Positions 60,039 through 64,000 of a stretch of 64,000 bases of DNA are shown here, piece by piece. The DNA lies in NCBI GenBank assembly GCA_937864535.1, contig CALMJS010000019.1, forward strand, positions 248,001 through 312,000, in the 5' to 3' direction. Below the pieces are notes generated by a model. That model had not been told where the DNA came from and made no database searches. It saw nothing but the letters and a program-made list of their open reading frames with translations. The stretch comes from an uncultured Paracoccaceae bacterium (GTDB lineage Bacteria; Pseudomonadota; Alphaproteobacteria; Rhodobacterales; Rhodobacteraceae). The stretch's first letter is position 1, and every line of letters begins with the position of its first letter. The position numbers were made by a program, and so were the translations under genes.

Positions 60039-61598
60039 ATGACCAAACGACCGAACATCATTTTTATCATGTCGGACGATCATGCCGCGCAGGCGATCTC
60101 TTGCTACGGGCACGGGCTGAACGAGACGCCGAACCTTGACCGGATCGCGCAGGGCGGGATGCGCCACGACGCGACCTATGTGACCAATTCGATCTGCACC
60201 CCCAGCCGCGCCGCGATCCTGACGGGGACCTATAACCATACCAACTGTGTCACCACGCTGGACACCCATATCGACAACCGCATGCCCAACGTCGCCAAGA
60301 CGCTGCGCGCGGGCGGCTATCGCACGGCGATTTTCGGCAAATGGCATCTGGGCGAAACGGCGGGCCATACGCCGACCGGGTTTGATGAGTGGTCGATCGT
60401 GCCGGGGCAGGGGGATTATTGGGACCCGGCCTTTATCAGCCCCGAAGGGCGCAAGCGTATCCCCGGCTATGCGACGGATATCATCACCGATCTGTCTATC
60501 GACTTTATGGAGCGCAGCATCGCCAGCGATCCCGACCAGCCGTTTTTCCTGATGTGCCATCACAAGGCGCCGCATCGCAACTGGCAGTACCATCCCCGCT
60601 ATAAACACCTCTGGGCGGATAAGGACGTGCCGCTGCCCGCGACGTTCCACGACGATTACCGCAATCGCGCCGCCGCTGCCGCCGCCGCCAAGATGCGGAT
60701 CAAGGAGGACATGCTCTACGAGGATATCGCGCTGGTCCAGCCCGAAGGCGGGGCCGATGTCGCGGGCGAAATGATGGTCGATCCGTGGCCGATGCGCAAA
60801 ATCCCAGAACTGATGCCGGGCGAGACGATCACCGTGATCTGTTCGGAGACCGGCACGAATTACACCTTTGACGATCCGGCCGAGTTCGCGGCGTTCAAAT
60901 TCCAGCGCTACATGAAGCGGTATTTCCGCACCATCGCCGCGATTGACGATGGCGTGGGCAAGATGCTGGACTGGCTGGAGGATAAGGGTCTGGCCGAGGA
61001 TACCATCGTGATCTACACCTCGGATCAGGGCTTTTTCCTTGGCGAGCATGGCTGGTTCGACAAACGGTTCATGTACCGCGAGAGCCACCAGATGCCCTTC
61101 CTCGTGCGCTATCCACGCGCCATCGCGGCAGGGTCGACCTCGGCCGATATTGCCTGCAACGTGGATTTCGCGCCGACGTTTCTGGATTATGCCGGACTTC
61201 AAATGCCGAACTATATGCAGGGCCGGTCGCTGCGCGGCGTCTGGGAGGAAAAGACCCCCGACGACTGGGAGCAGGTCGCCTATCACCGCTACTGGATGCA
61301 CAACGACATCATCCATAACGCTTGGGCGCATTATGGCGTGCGCGACGACCGCTATCTGCTGATCTACTGGTACAACGACGATCTGGGCCAGATCGGCGCG
61401 CGTCCGAACGATGCCCCGCCCGAGTGGGAGCTGTTCGACACGCAGGTCGATCCGAACGAGCTGAACAATGTCGCCGCCGATCCGGCCTATGCGGGGGTGT
61501 TCCGCGACATGCTGGCGAAACTGGACCGGCGGATGGCGCTGATCGGGGATATTCCCGAACATGACAGTGCAGTGGTTCTGGCCGGATTGGCCGCGTAA
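60039..61598 (+). CDS. Cys-type sulfatase
   Basis: A 519-residue type I sulfatase. The signature CTPSRAAILTG places the formylglycine precursor at C53 (C-x-P-S-R). Aspartates D13 and D14 in IMSDDH and the later TSDQGFFLGEHGWFDKR block provide the calcium site and catalytic groups. No signal peptide is present, so it acts in the cytosol, which means its substrate must be imported. The best candidate importer is the solute-binding protein system at 62.7 kb. The ATG follows an AGGAATAAGGA site. The long middle insert (residues 210-280) is subgroup-specific; the substrate is an unknown sulfate ester. Confidence 0.9.
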   Translation: MTKRPNIIFIMSDDHAAQAISCYGHGLNETPNLDRIAQGGMRHDATYVTNSICTPSRAAILTGTYNHTNCVTTLDTHIDNRMPNVAKTLRAGGYRTAIFGKWHLGETAGHTPTGFDEWSIVPGQGDYWDPAFISPEGRKRIPGYATDIITDLSIDFMERSIASDPDQPFFLMCHHKAPHRNWQYHPRYKHLWADKDVPLPATFHDDYRNRAAAAAAAKMRIKEDMLYEDIALVQPEGGADVAGEMMVDPWPMRKIPELMPGETITVICSETGTNYTFDDPAEFAAFKFQRYMKRYFRTIAAIDDGVGKMLDWLEDKGLAEDTIVIYTSDQGFFLGEHGWFDKRFMYRESHQMPFLVRYPRAIAAGSTSADIACNVDFAPTFLDYAGLQMPNYMQGRSLRGVWEEKTPDDWEQVAYHRYWMHNDIIHNAWAHYGVRDDRYLLIYWYNDDLGQIGARPNDAPPEWELFDTQVDPNELNNVAADPAYAGVFRDMLAKLDRRMALIGDIPEHDSAVVLAGLAA

Positions 61599-61602
61599 CC
61601 CG

Positions 61603-61627
61603 AGGGCGGCCAGCGTGCCGCCCTTTT
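61603..61627. terminator. Terminator between the sulfatase and LysR genes
   Basis: AGGGCGGC (61603-61610) pairs with GCCGCCCT (61617-61624) around CAGCGT, followed by a short T-run. It lies five bases after the sulfatase stop and 17 bases before the end of the convergent LysR gene. Confidence 0.8.
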
Positions 61628-61640
61628 GCTTTCGCTGGGG

Positions 61641-62582
61641 CTAGCGGGGGGTGCCCCACTCGGGCGCGTCATTGGCAAAATATTTCGTAGCGATATCGAG
61701 CAGACCGACCAGCGGCGGCCAGTCTGCCATTTCCGCGCGATACACCGCGCCCGACGGCACCACCCGTCCGGTCCAGGGCAGCGGCAGCGCCCGCAACTGC
61801 ATCTCTGGCGTCGCATGGACCGACGCTTCGGGCAGGATGCAAAGGTAATCGCTGCGCTGGAGCAGGCCCAAGACCGCCAAGAGGGATTCCGACCGGCACC
61901 GCACCAAGGGCGCCCGCCCCAGACGTTCGATCATCGCGTGCTGGGTCTGGAGTTCGTAGACGGAATCGCCGGTATAGACGATCCACGGATAGTCCAGCAG
62001 ATGCGGCGCGCGGACAAAGCCGTCCTGATCCAGATCCGCCAGCAGAGGGTGATCCCGCCGCGCGACGATCCGGTCGCGGACGGTCACAAATTCCCGCCGG
62101 ATCAGACGTTTATCCCGCTTGGCATCGATCTGCACCCCGCCAAAGGAAATGTCGCAATGGCCTTCGATCAGGTCTTCGAGAACGGGGCGGGGGCTGGCGT
62201 ATTCCAGCACAACATCGACACCGGGAAACTGCACCTGAAATTCCGGCAGGATCGAGGGCAGCACAACGGACCGCCACAGCGGCCCCGTCCTGAGCCGCAG
62301 CACGCCCGTGGTTTCGCGCCCGGTGCGCATCAGGTCCTCTTGGGCCAGTTCCCATTGCCGCGACATGCGATTGACGGTGGACAGCACCCGCAGGCCAAAG
62401 TCCGTGGGTTCGATGCCGCGGGTATGGCGCACCAGCAGGGGCCGACCAAAGATCGACTCCAACTGGGCAATCGAGCGTGACAGCGCGGGCTGGGTCAGAT
62501 TCAGACGCCCTGCGGCCTTGCGCATGCTGCCTTCTTCGATCACGGCACGCAGGCGAAACAGGTGGGTCATCTGGTCGATCAT
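61641..62582 (-). CDS. LysR-type regulator of the sulfatase island
   Basis: A 313-residue ordinary LysR protein: HTH at residues about 4-62 (GSMRKAAGRLNLTQPALSRSIAQLESIFGRPLL) and an effector domain from about 90. It is convergent to the sulfatase gene and divergent from the solute-binding protein gene. Module 3 of the shared promoter motif begins only 16 bases from its start codon, a position suited to negative autoregulation. It is the best candidate to recognise all three modules. The inducer could be the sulfate ester or its desulfated product. Confidence 0.88.
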   Translation of the reverse strand: MIDQMTHLFRLRAVIEEGSMRKAAGRLNLTQPALSRSIAQLESIFGRPLLVRHTRGIEPTDFGLRVLSTVNRMSRQWELAQEDLMRTGRETTGVLRLRTGPLWRSVVLPSILPEFQVQFPGVDVVLEYASPRPVLEDLIEGHCDISFGGVQIDAKRDKRLIRREFVTVRDRIVARRDHPLLADLDQDGFVRAPHLLDYPWIVYTGDSVYELQTQHAMIERLGRAPLVRCRSESLLAVLGLLQRSDYLCILPEASVHATPEMQLRALPLPWTGRVVPSGAVYRAEMADWPPLVGLLDIATKYFANDAPEWGTPR

Positions 62583-62597
62583 GGCGATACGTTTACC

Positions 62598-62651
62598 TTA
62601 TCACGGTGGTGCCTCTTTGCATTATCCGCGAATATCGCGAGGCGCTAAGGT
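62598..62651 (+). promoter_or_regulatory. Sulfatase-regulon promoter module 3 (upstream of the ABC solute-binding gene)
   Basis: TTATCAC (62598-62604), 11 bases, TTTGCAT (62616-62622), 23 bases, TAAGGT (62646-62651). CGAAT after the second element stands at the same offset as in module 2. The module lies between the divergent LysR and solute-binding protein genes and points toward the latter. Confidence 0.75.
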
Positions 62652-62706
62652 CGGTCAAGCAGCGTTTGGGCCCCAAGGGTTGGGCTGCGTGCATAAGGGA
62701 GGAACT

Positions 62707-64000
62707 ATGTCCAATACATTCAAAGGGACGCCGTCGCGGCGCGCCTTTCTCAAGATGAGTGCCGCAGCCGGTCTGGCGTCCTTCGCCGGTCCGCTGGCTG
62801 CCCTTGATGTCCCGACGGTTGCCGGTTTGCCTGCTGCGAACGGGCCGCTGCACTGGCTGGATTCAGGTGGCCAGAAGGGCGAGTTCATCAAGGCGACCCT
62901 GCCGGAATTCGGCAAGGTGAACGGGTTTGACGTGGTCTACGACGGCCTGCCGTGGAACGAGATCGGCACCATCCTGCCGCTGGGTATCCGTAACGGATCG
63001 GCGCCGGACACGTTCAACCTGCCCCAGGGCATGGAACCCTCTGTCGCGCTGGCCGAAGGCTGGATCCAGCCCTATGACGACTACTTTGCCGATATCGCCG
63101 CGTTCAAGGCCGCCTATCCGGCGGGGTCCTTTGTCGAGGGCGTGAACGTCTTTGGCGGCAAGACCTATGGCTTCCCCTTCTCGACAGAGCGGCGTTTCAA
63201 CAACGCGCTGCTGTTCGATCGCGCGAAACTGGCCGAGGCTGGTTATGACAAGATCGGCCCCGAACTGGCGCTGACCTATGACGAGATGCGCGATGCGGCG
63301 AAAAAGATCACCGAGAATTCGGGCGGTCGCAGCTTTGGCTTTATCATCGGCGGCAACCAACTGGGCCGTTGGGGCGATAGCGTGACGATGCTGGCGCAGC
63401 GGGCCGGGGCCAAGGTCGGCAACTCGGCGCTGATTCAGGGTCTGGATTTTGCGACGGGCGAATATGCCTTTGGCAGCGATGAATATGTGGCGGCGGTGGA
63501 ACTGCTGCTGGCGATGCGCGACGATGGGTCGGTGTTCCCCGGCGTGCTGACGATCAACGCCCCGCAGGCGCGGGAATTCATCACCCAAGGCGCGGCGGGC
63601 ATGATCATCCAAGGCCCGTGGAACGTCCCGATCTGGGAGGCCACCGCGCCGCAGTTCGACTTTGGCGTGTCGCCGGGGCCGGTGCCCACCGCCGACCAGC
63701 AGAACAACCCGGTCTATGTCGCGCAATTGCCGAACACCGGCAACATGATGTGGCTGAACAAGGCCGCCAAGAACCCCCATCAGGCCGCCGCCTATTTCGC
63801 GTGGCTGGGGTCGCTGGACGGTCAGGTCGCCTATGCCAACGTCGCCAGCTGTGCCGACCCGGCGATTTTCCCGGAAACCATCGCCTTGGCCGATCTGAGC
63901 GAGCGCGCGGTGCAGATGTTGAACATGGCGGAACGTCTGGTGCGGATTGCCCCGAACCCGATGATCGCCAACCCCGACCTGTCCAAGGTCGCCGCCGCCT
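62707..64000 (+). CDS. ABC transporter extracellular solute-binding protein, Tat-exported (3' end cut by window edge)
   Basis: The first 431 residues of a family-1-type (sugar/MalE-like) binding protein. It starts with a twin-arginine signal (SRRAFLKMSAAAGLASFAG) near residue 10. Later stretches such as YGFPFSTERRFNNALLFDRAKL and GAAGMIIQGPWNVPIWEA are characteristic of carbohydrate-type binding proteins. The ATG at 62707 follows AAGGGAGGA. Permeases are expected beyond the right edge. As it is preceded by promoter module 3, it probably imports the sulfate ester cut by the cytosolic sulfatase, perhaps a sulfated sugar or polyol. Confidence 0.85.
   Translation, partial: MSNTFKGTPSRRAFLKMSAAAGLASFAGPLAALDVPTVAGLPAANGPLHWLDSGGQKGEFIKATLPEFGKVNGFDVVYDGLPWNEIGTILPLGIRNGSAPDTFNLPQGMEPSVALAEGWIQPYDDYFADIAAFKAAYPAGSFVEGVNVFGGKTYGFPFSTERRFNNALLFDRAKLAEAGYDKIGPELALTYDEMRDAAKKITENSGGRSFGFIIGGNQLGRWGDSVTMLAQRAGAKVGNSALIQGLDFATGEYAFGSDEYVAAVELLLAMRDDGSVFPGVLTINAPQAREFITQGAAGMIIQGPWNVPIWEATAPQFDFGVSPGPVPTADQQNNPVYVAQLPNTGNMMWLNKAAKNPHQAAAYFAWLGSLDGQVAYANVASCADPAIFPETIALADLSERAVQMLNMAERLVRIAPNPMIANPDLSKVAAA

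Noticed and set aside
1-64000. CRISPR arrays, tRNA or rRNA genes, insertion sequences
   Set aside because: No regularly spaced repeats, tRNA-like cloverleaf, rRNA segment or transposase frame was recognised by eye; a covariance or IS database search would be needed to exclude short remnants.

Overview
The window looks like part of a plasmid or chromid of a marine-type alphaproteobacterium, most likely Rhodobacteraceae/Roseobacteraceae. The basis is high GC, tightly packed ATGA-coupled operons, a complete repABC replication and partition module (38.5-42.2 kb), a DUF1403-ScpB-integrase block typical of alphaproteobacterial plasmids, a DUF1045 phosphonate protein, and an AcuI-type reductase cut by the left edge. 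No rRNA, tRNA or CRISPR array was seen.

Left part (1-13.7 kb): a partial AcuI-like reductase; an amidohydrolase with its TetR regulator; a divergent polyamine-type ABC transporter operon that also encodes an agmatine deiminase and an amidase, which suggests uptake and breakdown of agmatine or a related amine; a PAS-LuxR regulator facing a 3-oxoacid CoA-transferase pair (scoAB); and an exported esterase with a Sel1-repeat protein. At 13.8-18.9 kb lies one very large gene that fuses an exonuclease-like domain, a RecQ helicase and a UvrD helicase.

Centre (19-42 kb): a complete carbon-phosphorus lyase locus: phnM, a DUF1045 2H-phosphoesterase gene, phnGHIJKLN, phnF, a hexapeptide acetyltransferase and the phnCDEE transporter. 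It carries a phased array of Pho-box-like repeats upstream of phnC and an attenuator-like hairpin between phnD and phnE. Plasmid-maintenance genes follow: scpB, DUF1403, a tyrosine recombinase broken by an internal deletion, sbcDC, and repABC with parS-like palindromes and a probable countertranscript RNA.

Right part (42.3-64 kb): catabolic islands. The first looks aromatic or carboxylate related: a double-HTH LysR regulator, an MFS transporter, two dihydroxyphthalate-decarboxylase-like proteins, a LigI-like amidohydrolase, LigJ (4-oxalomesaconate hydratase), an HpcH/HpaI aldolase, a TPP enzyme, a DUF3500 protein, and tripartite tricarboxylate transporter parts (a TctA-TctB fusion and TctC). 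The second is a sulfatase system: a true formylglycine-generating enzyme, a TauE/SafE exporter, a TIGR02186 protein, a Cys-type sulfatase, a LysR regulator and an ABC solute-binding protein cut by the right edge. Three promoters in this second island share the same arrangement, TATCAC-N11-TTTGCAT-N23-TA(G/A)GG, all pointing the same way. This marks the genes as one regulon and is the strongest new signal in the window.
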